Source: Donghicola tyrosinivorans (GTDB lineage: Bacteria; Pseudomonadota; Alphaproteobacteria; Rhodobacterales; Rhodobacteraceae). From it: a stretch of 64,000 nt of DNA. The notes under the pieces were generated by a model. It was not told the origin of the DNA and made no database searches. It saw nothing but the letters and a program-made list of their open reading frames with translations. The position numbers were made by a program, and so were the translations under genes. Below are positions 1 to 10,300 of this stretch, one piece after another. The stretch lies in NCBI RefSeq assembly GCF_003003355.1, contig NZ_PVTQ01000001.1, positions 434,001 to 498,000 on the forward strand. The letters are read 5' to 3'. Positions within the stretch are counted from its first letter, which is position 1; each line of letters opens with the position of its first letter.

Positions 1-68
1 ACCTACAATCCCCACACAGGCAGTTCTTTTTTGTAGACCCTTCTTCGAAATCACACTACCAGTGCGAC

Positions 69-944
69 ATGGTAGATTGCGATCCAATTCAGTTGACAAG
101 ATGGCAGCGCGACAGGCGCGCTTTCCTCGAGCACCGGATTTTTTGGCATGGATCTATCGGCTTGGCCGATCTGATGTCTGTGATGGAGATCAGCCGCGCG
201 CAGGCGTCGAAAGATATCAACGCCTACATCGCTGACCATCCCGATCACTTATTCTATGACAAGAGTGCAAGAACCTATGTGATGGGCGCAGCCTTCACGC
301 CACATTACATGCTGATTGACCCTGCCGAGTATCTTGACCGCCTCGCGGCGGTAGCGAAGGGGGCACCGACGAAGAACGCCGATTGGATCGTTGGCCAGCC
401 AGATATCTTGAGCCTTGCTCTACCCTCGCCGGGGCTCAGCCCTGAGATAGTGAGGACAGTCATCCGCGCCTGTATTCAAAGACAGCGGCTTGAAATCCAT
501 TATCAATCGATGAGCGCAGCCGCTGCGATCCTGCGTGAGATCGAGCCGCATGCATTGGCACATGATGGCTTTCGCTGGCATGCGCGTGCATTTTGCCTGA
601 AGGACAATGTGTTCAAGGATTTCGTTCTGAGCCGCATGATAGATGCAACCCAAAGCGGCGGTTCCGAAAGTACCCCTGTCGAAGATCACGACTGGCGAGA
701 AACGATTACGCTTCGCATTTCAGCGCATCCCGACCTGCCAGAAGGACAGCGGCGGATTGTTGAACTCGACTACGGAATGACCGACGGCATCGCAGAACTT
801 GTCGTTCGGAAATGCATGCTCTATTACAATCTCAAGCGCCTCGGTCTAGACACGAGGCCCGACACGCGCGCGCCCCAAGATCAACACATCGTCTTGCGAA
901 ATGCCGATGAGGCGTTTGCCGTCTTGGGCAGAAAGGCGCCGTGA
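69..944 (+). CDS. brxR: BrxR-like WYL-domain transcriptional regulator of BREX
   Basis: This is the first gene of the BREX operon. The 291-aa product has an N-terminal winged-helix-like segment (about residues 8-75) and a WYL-type domain (about 125-190) with the typical 'LEIHYQS' strand and the 'EPHALAHDGFRWHARAFC' core. A C-terminal extension of WCX type follows. This is the layout of BrxR proteins, which bind DNA upstream of BREX operons and repress them, probably responding to a nucleotide or nucleic-acid ligand through WYL. The stop codon lies 1 base before the brxA start, so regulator and effectors are co-transcribed. The 68 bases upstream probably hold promoter and operator, but I could not resolve them. 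The start ATG has no clear ribosome binding site. Family and position agree well; the ligand is unknown. Confidence 0.85.
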   Translation: MVDCDPIQLTRWQRDRRAFLEHRIFWHGSIGLADLMSVMEISRAQASKDINAYIADHPDHLFYDKSARTYVMGAAFTPHYMLIDPAEYLDRLAAVAKGAPTKNADWIVGQPDILSLALPSPGLSPEIVRTVIRACIQRQRLEIHYQSMSAAAAILREIEPHALAHDGFRWHARAFCLKDNVFKDFVLSRMIDATQSGGSESTPVEDHDWRETITLRISAHPDLPEGQRRIVELDYGMTDGIAELVVRKCMLYYNLKRLGLDTRPDTRAPQDQHIVLRNADEAFAVLGRKAP

Positions 945-945
945 G

Positions 946-1554
946 ATGAGTAAAAGCCAAAGTTACAAAATGTCCTTTTCGACTGGTGGGCTTTTCCTCA
1001 ATGAAAGCCTCGAGATCGCGCGGCTTTATGCAGAGAATTCCGATTGGAATGAGACCATCCAACGAGCGAAAGCAGAAGGCATGACCTCCTTGCCAAAGGT
1101 CGCCTCAAATCAACGGACGGTTCGAGAAATCACAAATCGACTGCGGATGCTTTCAGAGGAAGAGTGTGGCTTCTTGGTAGAAACTGCGGATCGCGCCGAT
1201 CAACAGGCACTGCTTTGGCTTGCGACCTGTCGCGCTTACCGGTTCATTCGAGAATTTGCGCTCGAAGTCATCCGCGAGCGCTATCTTTCTTATCAATTGG
1301 ATCTGCCGCGCGAGAGCTTTGATCAACTGTTTGAAGCCAAAGCCGAATGGGATGACGGGCTTTCAGAGATCAAACCAAGCACAAGGTCGAAGTTGCAGCA
1401 GATTGCGTTCCGGATCATGCGCGAGGCTGGGATCATTTCTGATGTGAACCGCATTCAGACAGCCATTCTCTCAACTCGTTTGAAAACCATGATCGAAGAC
1501 CAAAATCCGGCAGAGCTGGCGCTCTTCCCCGGCATTCCGGTCAATGGAGTTTGA
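946..1554 (+). CDS. brxA: BREX protein BrxA (DUF1819 family)
   Basis: This 202-aa protein is of the DUF1819/BrxA type, a small mostly helical DNA-binding protein found second in type I BREX operons. The segment 'SFSTGGLFLNES' near the N-terminus and the 'Y.L.LPRESFDQLFEAKAEW' middle part are typical of the family. I chose ATG 946 because it follows the brxR stop by one base and matches the family N-terminus; an in-frame start at 901 would lie inside brxR. The 3' end overlaps brxB by 11 bases, which points to translational coupling. Its precise job in host protection or modification is not settled in the literature I know. Confidence 0.88.
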   Translation: MSKSQSYKMSFSTGGLFLNESLEIARLYAENSDWNETIQRAKAEGMTSLPKVASNQRTVREITNRLRMLSEEECGFLVETADRADQQALLWLATCRAYRFIREFALEVIRERYLSYQLDLPRESFDQLFEAKAEWDDGLSEIKPSTRSKLQQIAFRIMREAGIISDVNRIQTAILSTRLKTMIEDQNPAELALFPGIPVNGV

Positions 1555-2158
1555 AGTGAAGCCTGAAATGAACCGCAAGGAGCGCGCCGAGCACCTGTAT
1601 CGTGTGATCACCAGCAACCGCTTTTTGACCAAACAGGGCCTTGGCAACGAGGTGCCCTTCTTCATCTGCCCGTTCCCTGCGCGGGATGGGCTGAGCATGC
1701 ACGAAGATCGCAAGAATCTAGTCGAACGAATCTCCCACGCCGGCGTGAAAGTGCTGGATCTGAGCCTATACGATCTGGCACTCGAGATATTGGAAGAGCG
1801 TGAGATCCTGGACCAGATCATTGAGGTGGAAGCTGACAGCGACAAAGCCGAGATCAAAGAGCTGCTGCAAGGTGTTGTTGATCCGCAGGCCCATCTGATC
1901 CCGAAAATCGGCGAGGCCATCGCCGCCACCGACCATCAGGTGATCTTCCTGTCCGGCGTGGGCGAGGTCTACCCCTACATCCGTACGCACAACGTCCTGA
2001 ATAACCTTCAAAGCACTGCCAAGGAAGCGCCGACCGTGCTGTTCTTTCCCGGCAATTATACCCATGCGCTTGCGACAGGTGCCTCGCTCGATCTCTTCGG
2101 CGAGCTACATGGCGACAAATATTATCGCGCCTTCAACATTTTGAATTACGAGGTTTGA
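1544..2158 (+). CDS. brxB: BREX protein BrxB (DUF1788 family)
   Basis: This 204-aa protein is of the DUF1788/BrxB family, always found between brxA and brxC in type I BREX. The 'NEVPFFICPFPARDG' stretch, the central 'GVGEVYPYIRTHNVLNNLQ' and the C-terminal 'VLFFPGNYTH' are the recognisable family segments. No enzyme motif is visible; it is thought to be a structural partner in the BREX complex. Two starts are possible: ATG 1544, inside the end of brxA, and ATG 1568, which gives 'MNRKERAEHLY'. Neither has a strong ribosome binding site. brxC starts 3 bases after the stop. Confidence 0.88.
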   Translation: MEFEVKPEMNRKERAEHLYRVITSNRFLTKQGLGNEVPFFICPFPARDGLSMHEDRKNLVERISHAGVKVLDLSLYDLALEILEEREILDQIIEVEADSDKAEIKELLQGVVDPQAHLIPKIGEAIAATDHQVIFLSGVGEVYPYIRTHNVLNNLQSTAKEAPTVLFFPGNYTHALATGASLDLFGELHGDKYYRAFNILNYEV

Positions 2159-2161
2159 CCC

Positions 2162-5100
2162 ATGGCTCTCCTGCTCAAAGACATTTTCGAAAAGCCGGTC
2201 GACCGCGCCATCGACGGGGTGATCAAGGCGGATGACGAAGCCAGCCTGCGGATCGAACTCGACGAATACGTCATCACCGGCGAGATCGGCCAACGGCTGG
2301 AACAGTTCCTCGAGGTATACAACAATTACGACACCTCGAACGGGGTCTGGATCTCTGGTTTTTTCGGTTCGGGTAAATCGCACCTCCTGAAGATGCTCGC
2401 CCTGCTGCTGGAGAACCGCGAGGTCGACGGCAAAACGGCACATGAGATCTTCGCCGAAAAACTCAAGAAGGAACCGATGCTGGCCGGCGCGCTGAACAAG
2501 GCTGTTTCGATTCCGTCGAAATCGATCCTGTTCAACATCGACCAAAAGGCCGATGTGATCTCGAAATCCGACGTCGATGCCTTGCTGGCAGTGTTCCAAA
2601 AGGTCTTTGACGAAGCCTGCGGGTTCTACGGCAAGCAGCCTCATATTGCGCAATTTGAACGGGATCTCCACGGCCGCGGCCTCTTCGAGACCTTCAAGAA
2701 GGCCTTCAAGGCCGCTTCTGGCAAGGAGTGGGAGCGCGGGCGCGAACAGGCGCTTCTCGAAGGCAAGAACATCGCGACAGCCTTTGCAGCGGCCACGGGC
2801 GATGACGCCGCCGACGCCATGAATATCCTGAGCCAATACCGCAAGGATACCCGCGTCTCGATCGAGGATTTCGCGACCACGATCAAGACCTGGATCGACG
2901 AGCAGGCGAAAGGGTTCCGCTTGAACTTCTTCGTCGACGAGGTCGGTCAATACATCGCCGACAACGTCAAGCTTATGACCAACCTACAGACCATCGCCGA
3001 GAGCTTGAACACCAAGTGCAAGGGCCAAGCCTGGATCATCGTCACCGCGCAACAGGACATGGCCTCGGTCATTGGTGACATGACCCTCCAGCAGGAAAAC
3101 GACTTCTCGAAAATTCAGGCACGCTTCTCTAATCGGATGCCGCTGAACTCGGCGGATGTCGCCGAGGTGATCCAGCGCCGTCTGCTGGCCAAGACGGAAG
3201 AAGGCCGCGCCACGCTCGGCAATCTGCATGACCGCGAGGAAAACAACCTCAAGACCCTATTCGATTTCGCCGATGGCTCGATCAAGCTGAAGAACTACCG
3301 CGACCGCGGCCAATTCATCTCCAGCTACCCTTTCCCGCCCTACCAGTATGACCTGTTCCAGATGGCGATCACTTCGCTGTCGCAGCATAACGCGTTCGAG
3401 GGCAAGCACAGCTCGGTCGGCGAACGCTCTATGCTGGGGGTCTTTCAGGAAGTCTCGAAGAAGCTCAAGGATCAAGAAGTTGGCGATCTGGCCACCTTCG
3501 ATCTGATGTTCGAAGGCATCCGCACCGCCCTGAAATCCTCGGTCCAGCAGAGCATCCATATCGCCGAGAAGAACCTCGACGATCCCTTTGCCGTGCGTGT
3601 GTTGAAGGTGCTTTTCCTTGTCAAATATGTCAAGGAATTCAAACCCTCGGTTCGCAATATCAGCATCCTGCTTCTGTCGCGGTTCGACACGGATCAGACG
3701 AAACAGCGTCGGCAGATCGAGGAAGCCCTCGCGACGCTGGAACGCAATACGCTGATCCAGCGCAACGGCGAAGTCTACGAATTCCTGACAAACGAGGAGA
3801 AGGACGTCGAGGCGGAGATCAAGAGCCTTGATATCGATCCGTCTGAGCTGTCTGATGAACTCAGCGCGCTCGCGTTCGGTACGATCCTGCGCCAGCCCCG
3901 GATCAAGCACGCGGCAACCGGCAGCGACTATCCCTTCACCAAGAAGCTCGACGATCACACCCATGGCCGGGAATACGAACTGTCAATCAACCTGATCTCG
4001 CCTCTCAATCCTGAAGCCGACAAGGTCGAGGTTGTCCGCATGTCGCCCGATGAACTGGCAATCGTGACAGGAGCCAATACCGGGTTTTACCGCGATCTGA
4101 TCCTCTACAAGCAGACAGACAAGTTCATCCGTCAGTCCCGCACCGGCTCCCCTCAGCCTGGGCGCGACAGGATCGTTTCCGAAAAGGGAGAGCAGAATTC
4201 CCGCCGCTTCAAAGATCTCGAGATGCGTCTGCGCAAACTGATCGGCGAGGCCAACCTTTACGTTCAAGGTATCGAAGTCGAGGTCGGCGGCGAAGACCCT
4301 CAGGAGCGGATCACTAAGGCGTTCCAGACCCTCGTCGACAAGGTCTACAAGAACCTGCCGATGCTGCGCGGGGTGAACTATTCCGAAGCAGATATCCCGA
4401 AATCGGTTCAGGGCGACAGCGGGCTGTTCGGCTCCGATGGCACCGGACTGGTCGAGTCCGAGCTCGAGGTGCTCAACGTCATCAACGCCCAGGCCCGCAA
4501 CGGCATGAAGGTTACGGTCAAATACCTGACCGAGCGCTTCACCTCGAAGCCCTATGGCTGGCCGACCACGGCGGTGCTCTGCATCACCGGCAGCCTTGTC
4601 GCCAAGGGCAAGGTCGAGGCGCGTATGGACAGCAGCCTGGTCGAAGGGACGCCTCTGGCGAAGGCCCTCAACAACTCTCAGGCCATCGCGAACATCCTGC
4701 TGACCCCTCAACTGGAATTCTCCCAGAGCCAAATACGCAATGCCAAGGATCTGTACCAGGAGCTGTTCTCCCAGCCAGCCGCAGGCACCGATGCCCGCAG
4801 CCTCGGGTCGGAATGGGCGGCTGGCATCGATGAGCTTGAGGCCGAGGTCGACAGCCTGACCCGGCAGGCCCACGCCTATCCGTTCGTCACGCGGCTTGCC
4901 CCCCTGCAAACCCTGCTGCGGTCGATGAAAGGCAAGCCTGCCAACTGGTACATCTCGGATGCACCTGCGCATGAGGACGACCTGCTGGACGCCAAGGAAG
5001 ACCTGCTGGACAAGATCCGCAGCTTCATGGGCGGCGCGCAGCGGGACATCTATGACGATGCGCGCGACACGCTGATGCGCGACGGCGCCAATATCGATTA

Positions 5101-5680
5101 TGTCGCGCCCGAAGCCCTGAACCACTTCCGTTCCGTTCTGGACGATCCCGATTGCTTCAAGGGGAATGCGATCCAGACCCTGAAGAACGACCTGTACGAG
5201 CTGAAGAACAAGGTCGCCCTGAAGGTGATCGAGGAACGCAAGACCGTCGTCGCCGAACTGTCCACCGTTGCCGATGCCATAGCGCAGCTGCCGGAATTCC
5301 GGGGGCTGGATGACGACAAAAAGGCGCAAGTCACTGCCAGGATCGACCGCCACAAGTCCGGGCTCGACGGCATCACCCTGATCCCGACCCTGCGGGACCG
5401 GGCCAATACCGTGCGCACCCAGCTCCTGCCGGAACTGGTGACCCAGGTCAGCCAGTTGGCGCAGCCTGCGCCGCAACCAGAACCCGTGACGCCGGGCAAC
5501 GGATTTGCTGAAAGGCCCGTTGCGCCGCCGCAACCGCCCGCGACCGTCGTGGCGTCAACCCTCAAGGTCAACAAACCCAAGCCGATCCTGTCGGATGAGG
5601 CCGATGTCGACCAGTACCTGACCGAATTGAAGAAGACCCTGCTGGATGAAATCCGCGCAGGCAAGAAGGTAATTGTGTAA
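2162..5680 (+). CDS. brxC: BREX ATPase BrxC/PglY
   Basis: This very large P-loop NTPase has 1172 aa, the usual size for BrxC. The Walker A motif is GFFGSGKS at residues 66-73 and the Walker B-like acidic pair is D259-E260 in 'FFVDEVGQYI'. A long helical remainder carries the 'LMLRKLIGEAN'-type DUF6079-like portion. BrxC is the central ATPase of BREX and is required both for site methylation with PglX and for phage exclusion. The last base of the stop codon is the first base of the next start (TAATG at 5678), so the inserted ATPase gene is translationally coupled to it. GC content is high and even, unlike the following pair. Confidence 0.92.
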   Translation: MALLLKDIFEKPVDRAIDGVIKADDEASLRIELDEYVITGEIGQRLEQFLEVYNNYDTSNGVWISGFFGSGKSHLLKMLALLLENREVDGKTAHEIFAEKLKKEPMLAGALNKAVSIPSKSILFNIDQKADVISKSDVDALLAVFQKVFDEACGFYGKQPHIAQFERDLHGRGLFETFKKAFKAASGKEWERGREQALLEGKNIATAFAAATGDDAADAMNILSQYRKDTRVSIEDFATTIKTWIDEQAKGFRLNFFVDEVGQYIADNVKLMTNLQTIAESLNTKCKGQAWIIVTAQQDMASVIGDMTLQQENDFSKIQARFSNRMPLNSADVAEVIQRRLLAKTEEGRATLGNLHDREENNLKTLFDFADGSIKLKNYRDRGQFISSYPFPPYQYDLFQMAITSLSQHNAFEGKHSSVGERSMLGVFQEVSKKLKDQEVGDLATFDLMFEGIRTALKSSVQQSIHIAEKNLDDPFAVRVLKVLFLVKYVKEFKPSVRNISILLLSRFDTDQTKQRRQIEEALATLERNTLIQRNGEVYEFLTNEEKDVEAEIKSLDIDPSELSDELSALAFGTILRQPRIKHAATGSDYPFTKKLDDHTHGREYELSINLISPLNPEADKVEVVRMSPDELAIVTGANTGFYRDLILYKQTDKFIRQSRTGSPQPGRDRIVSEKGEQNSRRFKDLEMRLRKLIGEANLYVQGIEVEVGGEDPQERITKAFQTLVDKVYKNLPMLRGVNYSEADIPKSVQGDSGLFGSDGTGLVESELEVLNVINAQARNGMKVTVKYLTERFTSKPYGWPTTAVLCITGSLVAKGKVEARMDSSLVEGTPLAKALNNSQAIANILLTPQLEFSQSQIRNAKDLYQELFSQPAAGTDARSLGSEWAAGIDELEAEVDSLTRQAHAYPFVTRLAPLQTLLRSMKGKPANWYISDAPAHEDDLLDAKEDLLDKIRSFMGGAQRDIYDDARDTLMRDGANIDYVAPEALNHFRSVLDDPDCFKGNAIQTLKNDLYELKNKVALKVIEERKTVVAELSTVADAIAQLPEFRGLDDDKKAQVTARIDRHKSGLDGITLIPTLRDRANTVRTQLLPELVTQVSQLAQPAPQPEPVTPGNGFAERPVAPPQPPATVVASTLKVNKPKPILSDEADVDQYLTELKKTLLDEIRAGKKVIV

Positions 5681-6867
5681 TGCTGACCAATCTGAAATTT
5701 GCGAACTTCACCGCGTTTGAAAAATTGGAACTTTCTTTTTCCCCTAGAATCAATGTCATTATTGGGTCAAATGGGACGGGAAAAACTCATTTCCTGAAGG
5801 CCATATATGGTCTTAGCCTACTGGCGGGAAGCAAATATCCTGATCGCTCAGATGAAGGATTCGCGGCCACTGCATCAGGAAAATTCCTGCGTATCTTTTC
5901 GACCGAAGACGACAGGGTGGGCACTTTAGCATCCAAAGGGGCCCAATCGCCGACGCGGCTAAGTCTGGTGAGCAGTGATGACGCCGCCGTCGAGGTGACT
6001 TTCGGCGTTAGGTCACAATATTTGGAATTCGCTTCAGGGGCTTCTGACCCTAAGCCCTCTGATACGCCTGTCTACATTCCGACCAAAGAAGTGCTTTCCT
6101 TGGTTCGTGGCATTCGACACCCGAAACATGACCGTGCGACCGTCGAGATGATTTTCGATGATGGCTACGTGAATTTGGCGGAACTTCTTGTGCAGCCCGG
6201 CTCTGACGAAGAGACAACTGGCTCAATTGAGGATCCGCGCCTGTCTAACGTTATCCGCAAACTGGTTGATCTTGTGGGAGGCAGGTATCGTTTGAGGGAC
6301 GACGGCGGCTTCAATTTCGAGCCAGGGCGCTATGAAGAAAAGGCCAAGCCCAAGACTGACCCATCACGGTCTGAGTCGCAGACTGCAAGGGCCTATCAGG
6401 ATTCGACGCAAACCCGCTTTGTCTCGAATGGCAGTCAGTCGTTCCCAACTGGAATGACCGCTGAAGGATATCGGAAAATTGGCGTCCTTCACCGACTGCT
6501 GAGCAACGGGTCGATAAATCCGGGAGAAACCGGGGTCCTTCTCTGGGACGAGCCTGAAGCGAACCTAAACCCGAAACTGATGAAAGAGGTGGTTCAGGTT
6601 CTTTTGGAGCTATCCCGAAATGGTCAGCAGATTGTTGTCGCCACCCACGACTACGTCCTGCTGAAATGGCTCGACCTATTGATAGACAAGAAGGGCAAGG
6701 AGGACCATGTCCGATATCACGTGCTGCAAAGGTGCGAAGAAGATGGACAAATGTCTGTCTACTCGACGGATGACTACGGACAGCTTGTGACGACGGGCAT
6801 ATCGAAGACCTTCGGAGAACTTTACGAAGCGGAAATTGAGCGTTCTTTGAAGGGTATTGAACTTTGA
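5680..6867 (+). CDS. AAA_21/OLD-like ATPase inserted in the BREX operon
   Basis: This 395-aa SMC/ABC-like ATPase begins with the classic 'L.NF..FE..EL.F....NVIIGSNGTGKT' layout. Walker A is at residues 29-36. A signature-like 'GMTAEGYRKIG' segment comes near residue 260. Walker B is 'GVLLWDEPEANL' with D290-E291, and the switch histidine is H323 in 'VATHDYVLL'. This fold powers many two-gene defence modules (OLD, Septu, PARIS and RloC types). It is not one of the six standard type I BREX proteins, yet it overlaps brxC by one base and the next gene by four. The gene is AT-richer than its neighbours by eye, so it was probably acquired later and locked into the operon. Its job is inferred: an ATP-driven sensor or clamp working with the small partner downstream. 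Confidence 0.75.
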   Translation: MLTNLKFANFTAFEKLELSFSPRINVIIGSNGTGKTHFLKAIYGLSLLAGSKYPDRSDEGFAATASGKFLRIFSTEDDRVGTLASKGAQSPTRLSLVSSDDAAVEVTFGVRSQYLEFASGASDPKPSDTPVYIPTKEVLSLVRGIRHPKHDRATVEMIFDDGYVNLAELLVQPGSDEETTGSIEDPRLSNVIRKLVDLVGGRYRLRDDGGFNFEPGRYEEKAKPKTDPSRSESQTARAYQDSTQTRFVSNGSQSFPTGMTAEGYRKIGVLHRLLSNGSINPGETGVLLWDEPEANLNPKLMKEVVQVLLELSRNGQQIVVATHDYVLLKWLDLLIDKKGKEDHVRYHVLQRCEEDGQMSVYSTDDYGQLVTTGISKTFGELYEAEIERSLKGIEL

Positions 6868-7364
6868 CGACTGTGCAGGAATTCGACTTGGAGCTCTCTT
6901 TTCCGGGGGCGCAAGAGGTAATTCATTTCGATGACAGCAACTACCATGCGAGTAGCACTGTTCAACGCGTTGATTTCATCGCAGAATACGAGGCTCACTA
7001 TCTGTATGTCGAAATCAAGGACCCTGACATTCCCGGGGCCGCAAACTCGGCTGCTTTTCTCGAAAAGTTGAGATCTGGAAAGCTGGTCCAGAGTCTTGCG
7101 GGTAAATTTAGAGACACTCAGTTCTTTCGGGCGGCACAGGGCAAAAATGACCGAAAAGTCCAGTATATCGTCCTGCTTTCGATGCGAAGCATGGAGCCTG
7201 CTTTGCTGCTTACAAAACAAGAAGAGCTTCAGAGAGCGATTCCGATCAGGCATGCGGACTGGGCAGACGATTGCGCCGCGAGCTGCATGATCCTGAACTT
7301 TGAGCAATGGAAAAAACAATTCGGAGAGCAGTCGCTTCGCCGAATTAGCGAGGGGGCGACCTGA
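6864..7364 (+). CDS. Small PD-(D/E)xK-like putative nuclease, partner of the ATPase
   Basis: This 166-aa protein fits no family I can name. Residues 36-53 read as a nuclease core: D37 in 'RVDFIAEY', then 'LYVEIKD' with E50-x-K52, which is the D...ExK pattern of PD-(D/E)xK enzymes. The probable start is TTG 6864, sharing a TTGA with the stop of the ATPase gene. The stop overlaps the pglX start (TGATG at 7362), so it is fully embedded in the BREX operon. With the ATPase upstream it looks like a two-gene ATPase-nuclease module. The nuclease assignment rests on the short motif and predicted strand order only; a non-catalytic partner is possible. Confidence 0.6.
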   Translation: MTTVQEFDLELSFPGAQEVIHFDDSNYHASSTVQRVDFIAEYEAHYLYVEIKDPDIPGAANSAAFLEKLRSGKLVQSLAGKFRDTQFFRAAQGKNDRKVQYIVLLSMRSMEPALLLTKQEELQRAIPIRHADWADDCAASCMILNFEQWKKQFGEQSLRRISEGAT

Positions 7365-10300
7365 TGGACACCACGAAACTCAGAAAGTTCGCCCTGTTCG
7401 CGCGGCGCGCACTCATCGAACAGGTCGCTACTAAGCTGGAGGCCGTGCGCGCGGACGGCGCCGCCGCTCAACGTGAGTATCCGGCTGCTTTCAAGAAGCT
7501 CGAGGCCAGCATCTCCCAGCACGGCGCCGAAGCGATCATCGAACAGGTCGCCTATATCTGGTTCAACCGCTTCACCGCCTTGCGTTTCCTCGACGTAAAC
7601 GAACTAAACTCGGTTCGCGTCGTTTCTCCTTTGCCTGGACAGTTCCAGCCCGAGATCCTTGCCGAAGCTAAAGCCGGAAACATCAACGAACAGCTCTTGC
7701 CGGAGGCGACCCAACGCAAGGTCCGCGACCTGCTGGAGGGACTGACCCCCAGTCAGGATCCACAAGCCGAGGCGTTTCAGTTGCTCCTCGTCGCCATCTG
7801 CAACTCCTGGCAAAACACAATGCCGTTCCTGTTCGAACGGATCGACGACTACACCGAGCTTCTGCTGCCCGCCGACCTGCTCTCCAACACCTCAATCCTC
7901 GCCTATCTGCGCGAGGCCATGACGCCGGACGCCTGCCGCGATGTCGAGATCATCGGCTGGCTCTACCAGTTCTACATCTCGGAGAAGAAGGATCAGGTCT
8001 TCGCGGGCCTCAAGAAGAACGTCAAGATCACCGCCGAGAACATCCCCGCCGCGACGCAGCTCTTCACCCCGCACTGGATCGTCCGTTACCTGGTGGAGAA
8101 CTCTCTGGGGCGGCTCTGGCTGCTGAACCGCCCCGACAGCCGCCTGGCGGAGCGGATGGATTATTACATCGCGCCCGAAGAGCCCGAGACGGACTTCCTG
8201 AAGATCACCCGCCCCGAAGAGATCCGCATCTGCGATCCGGCGGCGGGCTCGGGGCACATGCTGACCTATGCCTTCGACCTGCTCCACGCCATCTACGAGG
8301 AAGAGGGCTATGACGCGACCGAGATCCCCGCGCTGATCCTGACGCACAACCTGACGGGGGTCGAGATCGACGACCGCGCAGGCGCCTTGGCGGCATTCGC
8401 GCTGATGATGAAGGCGGCGGACAAGCTCGGGCGGCGACGGTTCCTGCGGATGGAGGCGAAGCCCGACATTTGCGTGTTGCAGGATGTGCGCTTTACCCCT
8501 GCCGAGATGCAGGACGTCGCCGCCGTGGTGGGCAAGGATCTGTTCACCGATGAGCTGCGCGAGACGCTGGGGCAGTTCGAGCAGGCCAAGAACTTCGGCT
8601 CGCTGATCGTGCCGAAACTGCGCGATCCGGCAGAGACACTGCGGGTGGTCGAGGCGCGGGATTTCGGGTCTGACCTGCTGCTGAAGGACGTGCAGGCGCG
8701 CGTCACCATCGTGCTGCGTATGGCCGAGGCGCTGTCGCCGAAGTATCACGTGGTGGTGGCCAACCCGCCTTATATGGATATTAGCAGCGCCAATCCTGTT
8801 TTGAAGGGTTGGGCGCTCGATGAATACCCGGATAGTTCGGCCAACCTTTTCGCACTTTTCATGGAGCGCGGACTTAGAGCCACGCGTCAAAATGGGTTGC
8901 TATCCATGATCAACATGCAAGCGTGGATGTTCCTGTCCTCCTTCCTCAAATTACGGAGCAAGTTGCTTGCACGAAATACGCTGCTTTCGATGGCCCATCT
9001 CGGAGAGAACGCATTTGATACCATCGGCGGCGATGTCGTCTCCACCACGGCGTTCATCTTCGAGAACGGGAAGAAAGAAAGTAAAAAATCAGAGTTCCTT
9101 AGACTGGTCGAGGGGGCCAATGAGGCGGAAAAAGCGCAGCTTTTCTCAATAGGGAAAGCAAGCCGCTGTGCTCCATATTTCTTTGTGGCCGAAATTGATA
9201 ACTTCTCAAAACTCCCCGGGGCGCCGATTTCTTATTGGGCAAGTGATAAACTTCGAGAAACCTTCTCGAAGTCGAAACCGTTAAGGGAATTCGCGAATCC
9301 CAGGAAAGGTATGGTAACAGCTGATAATCCACGCTTCATTAGGCAATGGTACGAGGTGGAAGGCGCGAAATTTGAGCGAGGGCTAAAAAGCCGTGACGCT
9401 GCTAAGGTGTCAGGGGCGAAGTGGTTTCCTTACTTGAAGGGAGGCCCCTTCAGGAGGTGGTATGGTAACGTCGAGTGCGTGGTGAACTGGGAGAATGACG
9501 GCGCTGAGCTGCTCAACATGAAGGGCAACGGTTATAAAGTCGGGTCAACAAACCACAACCTTGAGTATATATTCAAGCCCGCACTGTCATGGACGAAAAT
9601 CACTACCGGACTGGTCAGCTTTAGATCCACAGAGCATGGATTTCTTTTTGACGATGCTTCAGGTCTTTGCCCAATTTACGACGCCTCCACGCAGGCGCAG
9701 TTTGCTGCATTGCTCAACTCGCCAGTCGTCTACTCATCGTTGGGAGCGCTGAACCCAACGCTCAATGTCAACCCCGGAAACCTTGCGGACATTCCAGTTT
9801 CGTTGCCCTCAGGTACCGGCGCTATAGCCCAGAATTGTATTGGTACCGCTCAAGCAGACTGGGACGCCTACGAAACCTCCTGGGATTTCACCACGCTCCC
9901 GCTGCTCTCGCCCGCTCACCGGGGCGAGACGCTGGCAGACAGCTATGCCACGCTGCGCGCCCATTGGCAGTCCATGACGAACGAGATGCAGGCCCTGGAG
10001 CAAGAGAACAACCGCATCTTCATCGACGCCTATGGTCTGAAGGACGAGCTGTCCGCGCAAGTGCCGCTGGAAGAGATCACCCTCACCTGCAACCCCGCCT
10101 ATCGCTATGGCGTGAAGGGCACCGAGGAGGACCGCGAAACCCGCCTGCGCGCCGACACCATGGCCGAGTTCCTCAGCTATGCCGTGGGCTGCATGTTCGG
10201 GCGCTACAGCCTCGACGCGCCCGGCCTGATCCTCGCCAACCAGGGCGAGCGGCTGGAGGATTACCTCGCCCGCATCCCTGAACCGACCTTCATGCCGGAT

